The translations under genes were made by a program, and so were the position numbers. Below, piece by piece: positions 45,431-58,778 of a DNA stretch of 64,000 bases. The DNA lies in the NCBI GenBank assembly GCA_948567375.1, contig OX419758.1, positions 65,043,001 to 65,107,000 on the forward strand, given 5' to 3'. The stretch comes from Lunularia cruciata (Eukaryota > Streptophyta > Marchantiopsida > Lunulariales > Lunulariaceae). Within the stretch, counting starts at the first letter, position 1. The number at the start of each line of letters is the position of its first letter. A model generated the notes under the pieces. That model saw only the letters and a list, made by a program, of their open reading frames with translations. It did not search any database and had not been told where the DNA came from.

Positions 45431-46652
45431 TAATTTTGAGAGTAGAACTTAGCATATCTTAGGTACTCAAAGTCAGGTGAGGTAGTTGGTGTAGTAGATC
45501 AATAACTTGTAGCAGCTTGTCATTTGCAAGAAATATGGTAGTCACTCCAAAGACTTATAGGAAGGCACTTGAGGCCATCCTTAGATCTCCTATTTTCCAC
45601 AAATGGGCATTCTACTATAGGATGGATGTGATTACAATTAAGCACTTGAGATCCTACTCTAGAATTGGGAGTTGTCTGACTTCCATATGATTCATGAGAT
45701 GAGAGGCAAGTGAGAGAAAACTTCAAGGGGAATGAGAGGTAATCCACTAAATTGGAGAAAGGACCATTGGCAAGGGGTACTTGGACCGGATGTTAGGGTT
45801 GCAGGAGCCATGACTATAGAAAATAAATTTGCAAACAAGGAGCTAACACCTGAAGTCAAGAGCCACTTTGACAACAAGCACTCCAAGAAAAATAGATGGA
45901 ATGTTGCCAATTAAAAGGACCCTACTCAAAGAGCCATAGTAGAAGCAATTATGAAGCTCTTCAATTAAAAGCAAAAGACCTACTTGGCCAATGGCTAAGC
46001 AATGTTCTTTGATTACATGTATGCACGAGAGCTTGTACATTGGGCAAAGATATTTGACAAGCAATGCAAGGTCCTTCACCAAGGCTTTGCAAGTGAAGGA
46101 GGAGACACCTACATTGCTCCTTTCTTAATGCACTACTACATGGGGACAAATTTACTCATGCAGGAAGAAAAGGAAGAAGTTTCCTATACATTTTCATCCT
46201 TAGGTTACTTTTAAGTGCAACATGAATGACCTACATAGATTGCCAAGTATCAGCTAGCCGATGCTAAGTTTGCAGAGATAGGTCAATCCATGCTTGCAGA
46301 TGAAGAACTGGCCTTGCCAAAGGCTCCAAAGAAGAACAACATCATGCCAAAGAAGAAGCCACTTTGTCTAGCCAAGAACTCAAAGGCTAGTGCCCAAATT
46401 TTTGAAGTGTACTCTTCATAAGATGAGGCCAAGGACATTGAAGTGGATAAAGACAATAATCCTTCACTCTACAAGGATCAACCTTTGCTTCACAAGAAAA
46501 TGATGAAGGAGTAGAAACTTTGGAAGATGTCTAGTTTGCTCCACAAGTGCAAGACAAAAACATGGACAAGGGCCCTATAGATAAAGAAGAGCATATGATC
46601 AAGGGACATGGCTGAGCCCAAGCATGCACCATAGACCATGGATATGTAGGAA
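45431..46652 (+). pseudogene. Post-pol ORF of family B, copy B4, N-terminal half
   Basis: MRGNPLNWRKDHWQGVLG matches the B1 block RGNPARGIESDWRLVLG. The conserved domain follows (AMFFDYMYARELVHWAKIF, then YIAPFLMHYYMGTNLL at about 46100-46170), then an acidic part to 46652. There the frame is cut by family A copy A3 and resumes at 53533. Several C-to-T type stops. Confidence 0.65.
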
Positions 46653-47334
46653 GAAGATTGCAAAAGTATGGTTTGCATAGAGGCCATTTGGGAGATTGGA
46701 ATCTCCAATTACCTTGGTTGGCCATGGGCTATAAGTTCAGCTAGCAATTCTCCTTAGCATCCTTCTCTCCTTACTTTCTACTCTATGGATGAGATCCAAA
46801 TTTACCTACAGCTAATTGTTGAGATGCTATTGTAATGTTGGACTTGATGATCCAAATGTATGGATGAGTGCATGTTCTCAATGGGTAGAGATCTTTTGGA
46901 GAGTGATGTTGATGGCCTTTGAGAACTTAGTGATTACTCAGCATAGGGATACCTTATGCTTTGCTTCCATTCAAAGAGGAAGTTATAGACCCTTCATCCA
47001 TTTATTTCATCTAGGTGATTATGTATATCTATAGCAGACAACATCAATGACACTTGATGTTTTTACAGGCTACATGAACTTGAGAGTATGTGAGGTTTTG
47101 CCATTTGGAGTCCTTGTGTTGGAAAGACATGATGGTGTTATTAGGAAAGATCATGTGTGCAATTGTGCACCGTGCCACCTCTCAAACATTGATGGTATTA
47201 TGGATCCAAGCTTGGCACTCATACGTGTAGGCTTGTAGTGTATGTTATGTGACTCTTTTGGTGGAGTTATTATTATGTTAGTGTGTGATAGTTTTTTGAG
47301 TTAGAGGGACCTAACTGCCAGCTAGGGGGGCAAT
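46653..47334 (+). pseudogene. Integrase end and PHD remnant, family A copy A3
   Basis: It starts inside the integrase C-terminal part (corresponding to about 350 in A1) and is decayed. CTATAGCAGACA with TAG at 47032-47034 repeats the A1/A2 stop exactly. The linker (LRVCEVLPFGVLVLE) is readable, but the PHD finger is cut about midway, near 47300, by a deletion reaching to just before the polypurine tract (47322-47334). Confidence 0.75.
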
Positions 47335-47615
47335 TGTGACACTTAAGAGTTCATGAATGACTTATGTGTGAGTTGTGCTTATATAGTGTATGATGTTGAT
47401 AGTGATGTATGTTTTGTAGCAATGTATATATGCACAATAACTATCATACCATTTGTAGCATTGCATCTAGATTGCTTAGACATTGGACTAGCAATGATAA
47501 TAGTTAGAGGTATTATGGAAGTTACTCATAGACTATTTTCTGATAGTTAGATTTTGTGTTTGGAGTACTAATTACATGGTGTGGCCCATTTTCACTCACA
47601 TCATTTGCACCATTG
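47335..47615 (+). repeat. LTR of family A copy A3 (left part)
   Basis: The terminal unit (47335-47439) and following LTR are interrupted by chromovirus C2 at about 47616. The LTR resumes at 53150. Confidence 0.75.
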
Positions 47616-48099
47616 CTTAAAAGACCAAGACCAAGGAGAGAAATAAGAGAATAGAAACTCACATTGGGATATTTGAATGAGTGAAAACTCTGAATGCTTA
47701 GCATGAGCTTCGGTTTGGTATTTATAGGTAGCATATAAGGCCCTTGAGAAGCTTCTCAAGAGGCTTCCTTCAGTTGCTTTCTTTAAGTACAAGCCAAGTT
47801 AACTAGGAAGCTTCTCAAGAAATTTCCTTCTTGAAGTTGCCTACTTTGTGTGCAAGCTAAAGTAGTTAGAAGCTGTAGTTGTAGAAGCTAGTTAGAAGCT
47901 TCAAGCTTCCTTCAAGTAAACTAGTATGGAAGCTTCCTAGATGCTTTTGGAATATTCAAGGCTAATTTGACTTATTCTCTACTTCATTAGCCTTACTAAC
48001 TATGTCGCTAAACTCCATATTGTTACATATTCCCCCACCGCTAGTTGGTGACGTCCACGTTGCCGTGGAAGTTTCAAACTCCTAGATGGTCGTCTATGC

Positions 48100-48290
48100 A
48101 TTTTGGAGGTGAGAAAAAGGTTCCCAAGTGGCATCATGAAGAGGTTACCCTTTCCAAAGGACCTTATACTCCATATATTTTTGGCATCCTCGTTGGATGT
48201 GGCAACGCATAAGGATATGATCAACTTCTTACTCCTCTTGATCATTGATAGTAATAGGGGAAGGAGGAAGTTGGACTTGAGAGGAAAAAG
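48100..48290 (-). pseudogene. Chromodomain remnant, C2
   Basis: The minus strand reads HIQRGCQKYMEYKVLWKG before the frame is lost. It aligns with the C1 chromodomain at 13345-13509. A polypurine tract (CGGTGGGGGAATA) lies at about 48028-48040 next to the LTR. Confidence 0.6.
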
Positions 48291-48638
48291 AAGAGAGATT
48301 AGGAACAAAAGGTTTCAACTTGGAAACATGAAAGACCGGATGGATGCGCATATGACAAGGCAAGGCAAGTCAAGTCAATAAGCAACAAGAGAGACAATTT
48401 GGGTGACATCAAAAGGTCCTATCCAATTAGGGGCAAGTTTACAAACTTGGGTATCAAGTGGGAGGGGTAGATTACTAGAGGATAGTATAACTTTATCACT
48501 GACTTCAAAGGTGAGATCATGGCGATGGTGGTCTGCATATTTTTTTTGATGATTCTAAGCAACAAGGATGTGAGATTTGGCTTGTTGGAGAGATTTGGAT
48601 ATGATGGTCAATTAGGTTGAAGTATGAGGGACCTGAGA

Positions 48639-49520
48639 CTAAGGAGGAGCAAGAAGAGAATCTGGGACAAGTGGATCTTGGCCAAAATTGAGAAAGAAAG
48701 GAGAGAATTTGGTGCTTGTCTGTTTAGAATTGTTGCATGCAAACTCCGTAGCTGCAAGATATTCATCCCAATTGGTATAGTGAAAGTTGACAAAGGCACG
48801 AAGCATATCTTCCAAGGTGCAATTTACATATTTAGTTTGTCCATCATTTTGAAGATGATAGGATGTGGACAAAGCAAGCTTGGTGCCAAGTATCTGGAAG
48901 AGGGCTTGCCAAAAATTTTCGGTGAAGCAAGGATTACGGTCTAAGATGAGTACATGTGGCATCCCATGATGTTTGAATACGTTATTGAAGTAGAGTTGCG
49001 CCAAGGTTAGAGCATCCATAGTATCAACCTTTGGTGCCAAATGGATTTGCTTATTAAGCTTATCCACAAACACCACAATTGTTGTGTGACCTTGTTGTGT
49101 CTTGGGCAAGGAGGTGATGAGATCTAAGCTCACATGTTCCCAAGGAGTAGTTGAAATGGGAAGTGGCTGAAGGAGTCCACTCAGCTTTTGGTTACTGGTC
49201 TTGTTGTGTTGACAACTCTCACATGATCAGACAAACTCCTGAACATCTCACGTCATGTTGGGCCACCACCATTGGCATTGGAGGGTACCCAAGGTCTTGT
49301 CCACCCCATGTGACCAGCTATTGGTAAATCATGGGCTTCTTGAAGGCGCACAAGTTGGAGATCACCTTTGGCTGGAATATAGATCCGGTCCACATGGAAT
49401 AGAAGGCCTTCCTTAAAGGAGAAGGTGTTGTTTTCCTTGTCACCTATTGTCAAAATGACCAGGTACCATTTGGAAGAAGGGATCTTGTTGTAGAGCTGAT
49501 CAAAACTTGTTATGGACATT
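48639..49520 (-). pseudogene. Integrase of chromovirus C2
   Basis: SLDLITSLPKTQQGH (first catalytic Asp), LILDRNPCFTENFWQ (second site altered from SDRD) and QTKYVNCTLEDMLRAFV. The core is open for 164 codons (48639-49133). The zinc-domain side to 49520 (HDLPIAGHMGW) is in another frame. Confidence 0.8.
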
Positions 49521-49775
49521 GGGATCAATTGACACCATTGTAATTGCCGCCGAGATGAGAGGAAGATATTTCAAATCAAGTTGTCATGATAGAGCATCAG
49601 AGATGACATGGAACCAACTTGGTTTGTACTCGAGTTTGATGTCAAAAAATTGGAGTTGCTCTTCCTATCAATGATGTCAATGATGTTGACTTTTCATGTG
49701 TTCCAAATGTAAGGTCTACAACAATGGCTTGTGATCAGTTTGCATGACCACTTGTTTCCCTACAAGGTAATGCCT

Positions 49776-50760
49776 CTATACCTTGGTGGCATATATCATT
49801 GCAAGTTGTTTCCGATCTCGAGCAGAGTAAGTTCTTTCAGTTGTATTTAGTTGGCAAGATACAAAGGCAATGAGATGTAGTCCATTTGGGAATTCTTGTT
49901 GCAACACAACTCCAATTGCAAAGTTAGAAGCATCAAAATCAACCACACAAGGTAGTTGCGGATAACATGGTTGAAGAATGGGTCTTGAAGACACCATATG
50001 CTTTAACTTTTGGAATGCTTCTTCATGCTTGGTGGTCCATTGGAAAATCAAGTTCTTTCCCAAGAGGTCAGTCAATGGTGCAGCCACATGAGCATAATAG
50101 TGGATGAACCATTGGAAAAAACTTGCCAATCCATTGAATGCCCATACTTTTGTAGTATCCTTTGGAGCAGGCCAATCAATAATGGCCTTGATCTTCTCTT
50201 CTTCCATCTTCATCCCCTCTGATGAGATCTTATTACCTAAGAAGGTAACCTCCTTTTGTCAAAAGGCACACTTCAACTTCTTGTAGTAAAATTTCCATTG
50301 TCGTAGTCGTCTAAGGATTTCTCGCATATGATTCACGTGTTCTATCTCTCTCTTGCTATAGATTAAGATATCATCCAAGAACACCACCATGGACTGATCC
50401 AATAGTCCCTCCAACACCCGATGCATCTGAGGATCTATGAAGATTGCTGGAGCAATAGTGAGTCCGAAAGGTAGAACTCTCCACTCGAAATGCCCATACC
50501 TTGTGCAAAAGGTAGTCTTTTGCACATCCTCTCTTTCAATAAGAATTTGCCAATAGCCACTACAATGATCCAACTTGGAAAAGTAGCATGCTCCACTAAG
50601 TTGATCAAGCAAGTCATCAATCCGAGGCAAAGGATATGCATTCTTCACGGTTTGCTTATTGAGCTCATGGTAATCAATACAGAAATGAAGTCCTCCATCT
50701 TTCTTTGGAACAAATAGTACCGGTGATCCATAAGGAGAGGTACTATGTCCTATGAAATCC
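49776..50760 (-). pseudogene. Reverse transcriptase of chromovirus C2
   Basis: [33 protein letters not shown] and VVFLDDILIYS (active-site DD) in 50259-50648. The thumb and RNase H start (FNGLASFFQWF, then VVDFDASNFAIG) are in 49776-50213. One frameshift lies between the parts. Confidence 0.85.
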
Positions 50761-51257
50761 TACTAAAACAACTCTATAAGTGTTATTTGCAACTTTTCCA
50801 ACTCCTTTGGTGAGAGCCGATAGATTGGTGTACTCACTGGAATACTCCTTGGCAATAACTCAATCTTGAAGGGCATACCTTGATTGGAAGGTAATCCCTT
50901 TGGTAATCATCTTGAAACATGTCCGCAAACTCTTGAACTATAAGATCAACCATTGCTTGATAAGGCTCTTGGCGCTCCTCATATTTTTCTTGTGCAATTT
51001 GCTTGATCCACATTGTAAATATAGACTTATCTTCCTCCAAAGCTTGCTCTATGGCTGCTTTACTAACAAACTTCCTTTCCAAGGACTCATCTCTCTTCCA
51101 AGCTTGCTCCATGGTTACCTTCTTGGCAAACTTCCCATCTTGGGACTCATATCCCTTCCAGATTTTCTCTATGGCTATCTTCTTGACAAACTTCTCATCT
51201 TGGGACAGAATATTTTTAAGTGTCTTACTCAAAGGTGCAGACAACCTAATTAGAAAT

Positions 51258-51641
51258 TCATATCTTGGTGTTGTACTTGAATTTGTGTCTGGTCCAATCA
51301 AATTGAACCTTATGATATTCAAGCCAAGGTAGATACAAAATGATATCATAGTGTAGAGGTGCCGCTACAAACCTCATACACTCCAAATACTCCTTCCTAA
51401 TCTTGAAGATAACAGGATGTGAGGTGCAGAATGCAAAACACTTTCTACCATCCGCCATTATCAAAATACTTCCAAACACTAGCTTGATGTGAATACCCAA
51501 TTCTTTTGCTACTTGCATAGACATGTAATTCTCTAAACTTCTAGAATCAACCAAAATCCTATAACCCCAATTAGATATCATACCTTGCAAGTAAAGCAAA
51601 CTTGCATAAGTCGAGCCTTCAATCCCATTGGAACTAATCAA
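51258..51641 (-). pseudogene. Protease of chromovirus C2
   Basis: YRILVDSRSLENYM: the DSG active site now reads DSR, so the enzyme would be dead. HYDIILYLPWLEYH follows, as in C1. Positions 50834-51257 hold the linker to RT. Confidence 0.7.
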
Positions 51642-51699
51642 GCTCCTAGTAGGCGGCTCAAAATCTCCTATTGGGCTTCCTTGTTTCCCTGATCATTTT

Positions 51700-52560
51700 G
51701 TTCCACAATCTCTATTTGGGTAACTTGTTGAGGTTGCACATTCATAAGTGTGCATTTAGCAATGCAATGTCCAACTTGATAACAATAAAAACAACATCCA
51801 TTTTGTCACAATCTTTCTCTATCTGCTGTACTAAGTGGTCTTTTTTGAATAGCCTCAATCTCCATTAGTGTTGGTTCTTCCACCTGTGCATAGTGTACTG
51901 GTAGGCCTTGTGTAGGTTGAGGTTGAGATCAAGTTGTTGCAACCAAGGAATCAAAGCACTTAGCCAATTGCATGGCTTCTTCTACATTTTGTGGTTCCTG
52001 CATGGTGACCTCAAATTTGGTTTGTGACTTCAATCCCCGCACAAATTGATCCAGAACTTCATCTTCTTGTATATCTAGAATCTACATGATGATGTTCTGA
52101 AATTGTGTGATGTAGCTCCTTATTGAGCAAACTTGTTTCAACTTTGCCAATTTATCTCATGCGGCTTGGGTGGCATTTATAGTTTGAACCGGCCCAATAT
52201 TGTATGTTTGAACTCTGCCCATATCAAAATTGGTACAACAATCTGTCGTTCAACTTACTCCACTTGAAATTGCCACCAATTTTTGCCACACCATCTAATT
52301 AGCTAGAGGCCAAGAGAATTTGTTTCCGTTCATCTTGAAGATTGGTGGCTCCAAATTAACATTTGTAGTCAAACACAAAATTCTCCAATATGCCAAGAAG
52401 ATTCTTACCTTCAAACACCTTGGGTTTTGGAAATCAAATGTGATCTTCTCTATCTTGAATTGGTGCTCTCTTTATATGTTTTCATTGTTGTTGATCTTGT
52501 TCATCTAGCAATCAAGTAAGGTACTTGATTTGTTGTTACATCGCAAGGATAATGTCTGGT
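51700..52560 (-). pseudogene. Gag of chromovirus C2
   Basis: Collinear with C1 gag (17010-17800) at nucleotide level. It has many stops and no long frame. It ends upstream at the primer-site leader. Confidence 0.55.
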
Positions 52561-53149
52561 TTTTCTGCCATAGCTACTACTCTATCCCACTACTCCCACT
52601 TTATCTAATTGATTAACACATAGATGCAGCATGTCCACAGTTCTCCATAAGTTACAACCAGAAGTATCAAGGGTTCCTACCTCATACACGATAATCATAT
52701 GTAGAAAATCCTACCCAAAATGTGAGGTGATGAATTGTGTGAAATGATGCTTGGATAATATCTGGACATGAAAATCCCAACGGTTTGGCGGAAGTGGATT
52801 TGGTGGTCCATATATTCCATCTATCCCATTCATGCTCTGACACCAATGTAAAAGACCAAGACCGAGGAGAGAAATAGGAGAATGGAAACTCATATTAGGA
52901 CATTGAATGAGGGAAAATTCTGAATGCCTAGCATGAGCTTTGACTTTGGTATTTATAGGTAGCATACAAGGCCCTTGAGAAGCTTCTCAAGAAGCTTCCT
53001 TGAGTTGTTTTCTTAGAGTGCAAGCCAAGTTAACTAGGAAGCTTCTCAAGAAGCTTCCTAGATGCTTTTGGAATATTCTAGACTAATTTGGCTTTATTCT
53101 CTACTTTGTTAGCCTTACTAAGTACGTCACTAAACTCCATATTGTTACA

Positions 53150-53532
53150 ATTGGGTGTGCCATCAGAGGGACCATTGGGATGAGATCTAGGTAAAAATCA
53201 AGAGTATAATTTGGAAGTGTAGCTCTAGAGAGTTCACTTCTTTGATGTTGAGCCTTCGAGTTCTTAGCTAGAGTGGATAAAAAGCTTGTGAGTGTCACTT
53301 GGAGTCACTTAGCTAGAGTGGGAGTGGCTTGACTATAATAAGTGCCAGATTGTTGGTAGATTGTTGAGTGGCAGATCAAATACTGATCTGATTTGGGTTG
53401 ATTTAAGTTCAAAACAAATTGATTGATTGTGGCACTTAAGAGTTCATGTATGACTTATGTGTGAGTTGTGCTTTTATAGTGTATATTGTTGATAACAATT
53501 TATGTTGTATGGCAATGTATATATGCATGACA
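53150..53532 (+). repeat. LTR of family A copy A3 (right part) with second terminal unit
   Basis: It matches 7590-7872, then the 105-bp unit at 53428-53532 (TGT...ACA), then family B ORF sequence. The unit joins the LTR at the same point as in A2. Confidence 0.7.
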
Positions 53533-54700
53533 ACCAAGAAGAGAAGATGAGGTTGATGATTGCATAAAGGATGAGGATTGAATTACTCACAATGCCAAAG
53601 AAGAAGGGGAGGTCAAAATTGTAATAGATATTCCTAAGGTTGCACCTAAAGTGCAGATCAAAATGCAAGAGACACCCACAAGTTCCTAGTTAGTGTAGGT
53701 GCATGAAGGCTCAAGATTCATCATCCATTTGGTGTGCAATGCATTCCAATTGTTGGAGGTCTTGCTACCCTAGTACAAAGTCGACTGCCCTAAGGTGGAA
53801 GACTACACCACTCTGATCAAAGCCATGCACAAGCATGTCTACACTTAGAAGGTAAGAGAAGACCTAGTGAAGGATGAGGTAGTGAATGCCAAAGACCCAT
53901 ACAAGGCAAATGCTTCAAAAGGTAAGTGCTTTTGTGTAGGAGAACCAAGAGCTCAAGAGGAGAAGTACCACAACAGAAAACAAACAAGATCATCAAACAT
54001 CAAAGACCTGGAGGTTTGATTGGAAGGGACTCGACCTTGAGTTTGACCAATTCATGAAGGAAACCAAGGACTAGCTTTGCAGCAAGTGCCAAGAGTTGGT
54101 GAGCACTCGGAGTGCTCTAAAGGAAAAACATGAGTGATTAATAACTTTGGAGTTACCAATGTAGGAGTATTGAAAGGAAGTATCAGTGCAATTGGAACAT
54201 CTCACCAAGGAGGCAAAGGAAAAGAGAGTTAAGCATGTGGAAAGCCTCTTAGGGTTGGAAGATCAAAAGGCTAAATGGAACAAACAATCAAAGTAGAGGG
54301 AGGAGGACCAACTAGGGGAGGCACTATGCCAACTAGAAGGAGACTTAGGCCCCATTCATGGAGATGTTGAATAAAGAAGGAGTAGTTTGTGCCTTGAGAA
54401 CCAAATCTTATGAATTGAAGATGCATGTTCATCACCTACAAAATCAGGCCTATGAGGAAGAACAAATAAATAGTCTATCCCTACACTTGAAGGAGCACTT
54501 AGACAAGAAGTTCAATGAAGTATGCTAGATCTTCTTGCTGAGATAGCTAGGTATGAAGCCCAGATAGACCAACTTATTAGATACCTAAGAGGTGAACAAA
54601 GTCCTTCATGCCCAATGGTTCTAGTCCAAAGCACTCCCCAAGAGGAAGTCCTTTGGTAAGGTATGCACTTTTTAGTAAGGATTAAATACTCAAAGTTGTA
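53533..54700 (+). pseudogene. Post-pol ORF of family B, copy B4, C-terminal half
   Basis: It resumes the frame interrupted by A3: an acidic segment (HNAKEEGEVKIVIDIPKVA), then a heptad-rich coiled coil to about 54650, all with stops. Position and content complement 45431-46652. Confidence 0.6.
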
Positions 54701-55730
54701 TAGCAGTCAAGCACTCTGAGTAGACAAGTTGTGTCTGGACTTAGGGTTGTGGATGTATATGTTAGGAGGAGTGCCCTTGGAATTAAGTTGCACTCAAAGT
54801 TGTATAGAGTTGAGGACAAAAGCACTCAGAATTATATGGCACTTGGAACTGTATATACTTGTAGAGGAGTGCCCTTGGGATTGTATAGGCACTTGAAGTT
54901 CTACACTAAAAATAGGATAGTTGGGTGTGGTAGCCCACCTTGCATCTCCTAATGTCTATTCTTTTATTTTTCCATTTTTTTCTTACAATTAGTCAAGTAC
55001 CCAAGTTAGAATAATGTTAGTAATTAGGACTTAGGGCTTGTATCCAATCACCCAGAAAAATACATTAAACATGTAGTAAGGAGATATCATTGGAGTGAAT
55101 CAAATTCAACCTACATAAATGATGATGGTCTTGAGACCACAATAATGATTACAGTCCTTAGACCATGACAATGCAACCACCATCATGATCACGGGTACAA
55201 GGTACCATGTCACCATTTGGCTATCAGTCTTTTGCAGTTTGACTTCCCTTGAGCAATTGCTGCCACATAGGAGAAAAAACCAATTTGGTCACCATCAATC
55301 CTTGTGACACTTCACACATTGTTGCAGGAACAACAATATTTCACCATTGATGACTGATGAAAATTTACAACTGACCTATTGAGGATTATAAACATCTCAT
55401 CTCGTGGAGAAGGTAAGTTTCAATCAATTAAATTTGTGCCACCTCCAAAGTTTACAAGGAAATTTTATTTGGTGCATTATGTAACCTTGCAATAAAGAGT
55501 CTTAAGTCTTGAGGTTTAGCAAAAGAGGGTATGTGAGCGGGTGATTGGGATCCAAAAGGGTGTGAATGCAATTGAGAGCATTAGATTTTGAAGTGTTGAT
55601 TAAAGTGATGTCTCCCAAGAAGAAGAAAACTCCAACCGCAGCTGCCCTACATTCTTTGAGAGTGGAGAAATGCTGCATTATTGTTACATAGAGTACCTCA
55701 ACTCCAAGCATCCACAATTCTTGTTGTGGA
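54701..55730. other. Unassigned sequence
   Basis: Short degenerate repeats (AGTTGTATAGAG and GTGCCCTTGGRATT units, 54695-54900) and a GTCATCA-like tract near 55140-55230. No gene recognised. Confidence 0.35.
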
Positions 55731-56460
55731 CTGGGATTTTACTTATCTCCTAATGGTGCTAGAGATCAAGGGACAGAAGAACCAAAACTTCATGGACCTA
55801 CACATTAATGTGTTTGCCTAGAGGGAGGAGCATTAGCAAAGGGTTCTTGGGTTTGATTCTATGCCTATAGCAATGTACCTTGACCAGGAGTGGCCCCAAT
55901 CATCAAAAGAGATGAAAAGGAATTCAAAGCTTTGTTCAAGAATGAAAAGATAGGAAATGGCTAGAAGGTAAATGAGTATAATGATCTTACCTTTCACATT
56001 TTGGTAACCTTCCTCATGAAACTCTTCAAATCAATGAGGAAAACTTATATTAACAATGGGCAGGCCACCTTATTTTAGCTTTTGCATGAAGTGAGACCAT
56101 GTATTGGGCAAAGATGTTTTATCATCATACTCATGAGATGATGAAGCAAATACAAACACACAAAGGAAACACCTTCCTCTCTCTATTTGTCTTACATATC
56201 TACATTGGAATGAGGCTATTGAAGAAGGAATAATGGATGCTCTTCCCATCACATTACTACCTAGTGGGGTACCATCAAGCCCAGCCCAAGCATACAATAG
56301 AAACCAAGATGTATAAGGGCACCTTTCTCCAATATCAGAAGATGGGGAAATGGGCACCAATTGACAAGGTGGTGGTAGCAAACGCAAGCAAATGACAGGC
56401 AACCACAACACCAATCCAGTTGGGAGGAGACACTGGCCTAATCCCCAGGTTGTGGACTCT
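55731..56460 (+). pseudogene. Post-pol ORF of family B, copy B6, N-terminal half
   Basis: Decayed conserved domain: RKTYINNGQATLF, then a WAKMF-like block and FVLHIYIGMRLLK at about 56020-56220. It ends at about 56460 where the inverted copy B7 starts. Its coiled-coil half is probably 58779-59430. Confidence 0.5.
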
Positions 56461-56469
56461 TCACACTTC

Positions 56470-58240
56470 TGATCAGTCCTTGCAACCTTTCCTCCTCCTA
56501 GTCTTGATTTGTTAGCTCACGCTGCCAAGCTTGATCCTACTCTTCTGTGCTCTTCTTCAAGCTCTCCAGTTCTTGCTCCATCACAATTATCATTGCCTTT
56601 GAATGTATAACCTCCAAGCACACATCAGTGACTTCACCCTTTAATTCTCAAATTTTGCCTTGCGCTCCTTCTATTCTTTAGCTTGTCATTCAAGTTCCTC
56701 ACCACACTTCACAAACTCCCCTGCAAAGTACCAAAATTCTTCCTCCAAAGAACATCATCAACTCAAAATTCTTTGGCTTCTTCCTCTCCTTGGGTTAACT
56801 TCCTCCTTAATTCCGAGGTTTCTTTACTCAAGAACTTCAATACCTCAAACTCATCCTTCATTTCAGGATGCTCTCTCTTCAGATCTTCTTTCTTCTTCTG
56901 CAACTGCAACAACAAAGGCCAAACAATCTTTGATTTGTATGCAACCTCATTGTACTTTCTTGTGTTGTCTTTCCTTTCTTTGGCTTTGGTCGGTGCTTCT
57001 TCAGCTGGTGCCTTGCCCAAAGTCTTGATCTTTATATTTTCAATGTCATGTTGTCTGAGTTTTCTTCCTCCTCTTTGGCTTTACTCAGTCTTGCAGCTGC
57101 AATCTTCATATTCCTCTTTGATCTCACTGCCCTTGGACATATGAAGGCCGGTTCTTCCACTATTCTTTCTTCCAGCTCCACTGCAGGTAACTCCAAACAG
57201 GGCACATCTCCATCTTCCATAAGATCAATGCAGCATGGAACTCCTCATCTTCTTCTCTCACCACTCCCTCACCCTCATTGCTAGACTCCTTACTTTGTAG
57301 AGTGAGCTCTTCCTCTCCCAAGTCTTTACACTTTGACTTGGCTTCTCCTTTTGGTTCTTCCTTTGATAAATGGTTCTTCACCACCACCATCTCTTGCTTT
57401 GGATTCAGTCTCCTTGCCTTCTATGGCTGGAATGGAAATACTCCTTCATTGGGTCTACCATGCTTCCTCAACCTTGAGATGTCCATCAACACTATCTTCT
57501 CCTTCCCATTCTTGATTTAGTGTTCATCACCTTCACGACTTGCCTTATGTAGTATTGCTTGTCTGCACCCGCTACTTGTTGTAAATAAAGGTGAAAGTGT
57601 GACACCATCCTTCCTCTCTCCTCCGAGCTAAGTAGGTTTAGTGAAAAATAGAAATGGCTGCAAAAGGTACAAAGTAATGGGGTGGTAGGTCCATTCTCCT
57701 ACTAGGAATTATCTGACCTACTCTTTGGTAAAAACACTTTGCACAATTCACCACTTCTCTTGCAGACATCTAATGGAAGAACACGTCATGCTGCTTTGTC
57801 ACATACGTGGTTCACTCTAGCTTAAACATGGCCATCATCACACTGACTAGACCTGTATTGGGTCTTTATAGCTATCCACATTGTACCCATTCTTGGTACG
57901 AGGAGCACTTAAAGAATTTCTCACCTTGGTCGTTTCTTCCAAAGAATCACACTTTCAATAGAAAGTGACTCCTCCTACCTCTCCAGCTTCTCTTCCCAAG
58001 ACCAATCTCCAATCCAACTTTGTCCATCAAGCCGTATTTCCTCTCTTTCCATCTATCTCTGGACTGTCTTTGCAATTATGGGTAGAAATTTTTGCCATGA
58101 ACCCTAGAAAGCTCAAATTCCAATTCCATGTCAAAAAAGTGATGTGAAGTTTACTTAAGACTTTGATCCTTGCCACTACATCTAATCTGAAAATTCCAAG
58201 ACTCCTCACCAAACTCTACTTACCACCCTTTGGTGGCATC
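56470..58240 (-). pseudogene. Post-pol ORF of family B, copy B7 (inverted)
   Basis: N-terminus: FRLDVVARIKVLSKLHITF (about 58150-58190) after an MPPKGGK start near 58237. The conserved domain follows (TTYVTKQHDVFFH, about 57780-57830), then an acidic region (GEEELTLQSKESSNEGEG) and a coiled coil (KKKEDLKREHPEMKDE) at 56763-57020. It is clearly collinear with B1 with a handful of stops, the second-best preserved copy. Plus-strand frames over it are shadows. Confidence 0.65.
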
Positions 58241-58778
58241 TTGTGCTTTCTAACTCTCAGTCTCTGAAAGAACAAACCCTCCCCAAAACAGGAGATTCTC
58301 ACACCTTCAAGACAACTATTAAGAGGCATGGGATACTGTTGTGACATTTCAAAACTCCCTCAACAATGTCTCAATCTTAAATTTTTTTGTTGTGCAGTCA
58401 TTGCAGTCTGTGGCCTCTTCAATTGATCTTCAATTGACACACAAATTCTACATGTCTATTTTTTGTCACTCTCAATGTCATCTTGATCCCGAGGTAGCCA
58501 TTTTCTTTACCAGTCCTTTCTTGATTGGCTAGCCCCAAGGAAAATTTGTTACAGTTTCTTCAGATTGGGTTGTGCATCTTATTGAACCTTACTTTGGGTC
58601 TATGCTTCCATAAGTCCAACCCAAGTCTTTCTAACTCAGACATGAGGTTGACTTCTTTGGGTTTATGCCTAACCCAAAGAAGTCACGATTCTTCTCCTTT
58701 GTTCTTCATTAACCTTCAATTCAGCTTCAACAACAAACTTCTTCTATAAAACTTGTCAAAACAAAAAATGTGGGTACC
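58241..58778 (-). promoter_or_regulatory. Family B leader, copy B7
   Basis: The minus strand starts TGTGGTACCCACATTTTTTG at about 58776 and runs about 540 bases to the B7 ORF. It is the same spacing as in B1. Confidence 0.5.

Larger units (their letters stand above)
47616..53149 (-). mobile_element. Chromovirus Ty3/gypsy element C2, decayed
   Basis: Same family and orientation as C1, inserted in the A3 LTR. LTRs: about 47616-48027 and 52847-53149 (the latter about 110 bases shorter by internal deletion). Flanking bases suggest a 5-bp target duplication close to ATTGG, imperfect on the left. Primer site at 52834-52845. Gag, protease, RT, integrase and a chromodomain remnant are readable, with more stops than C1. 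Confidence 0.85.
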
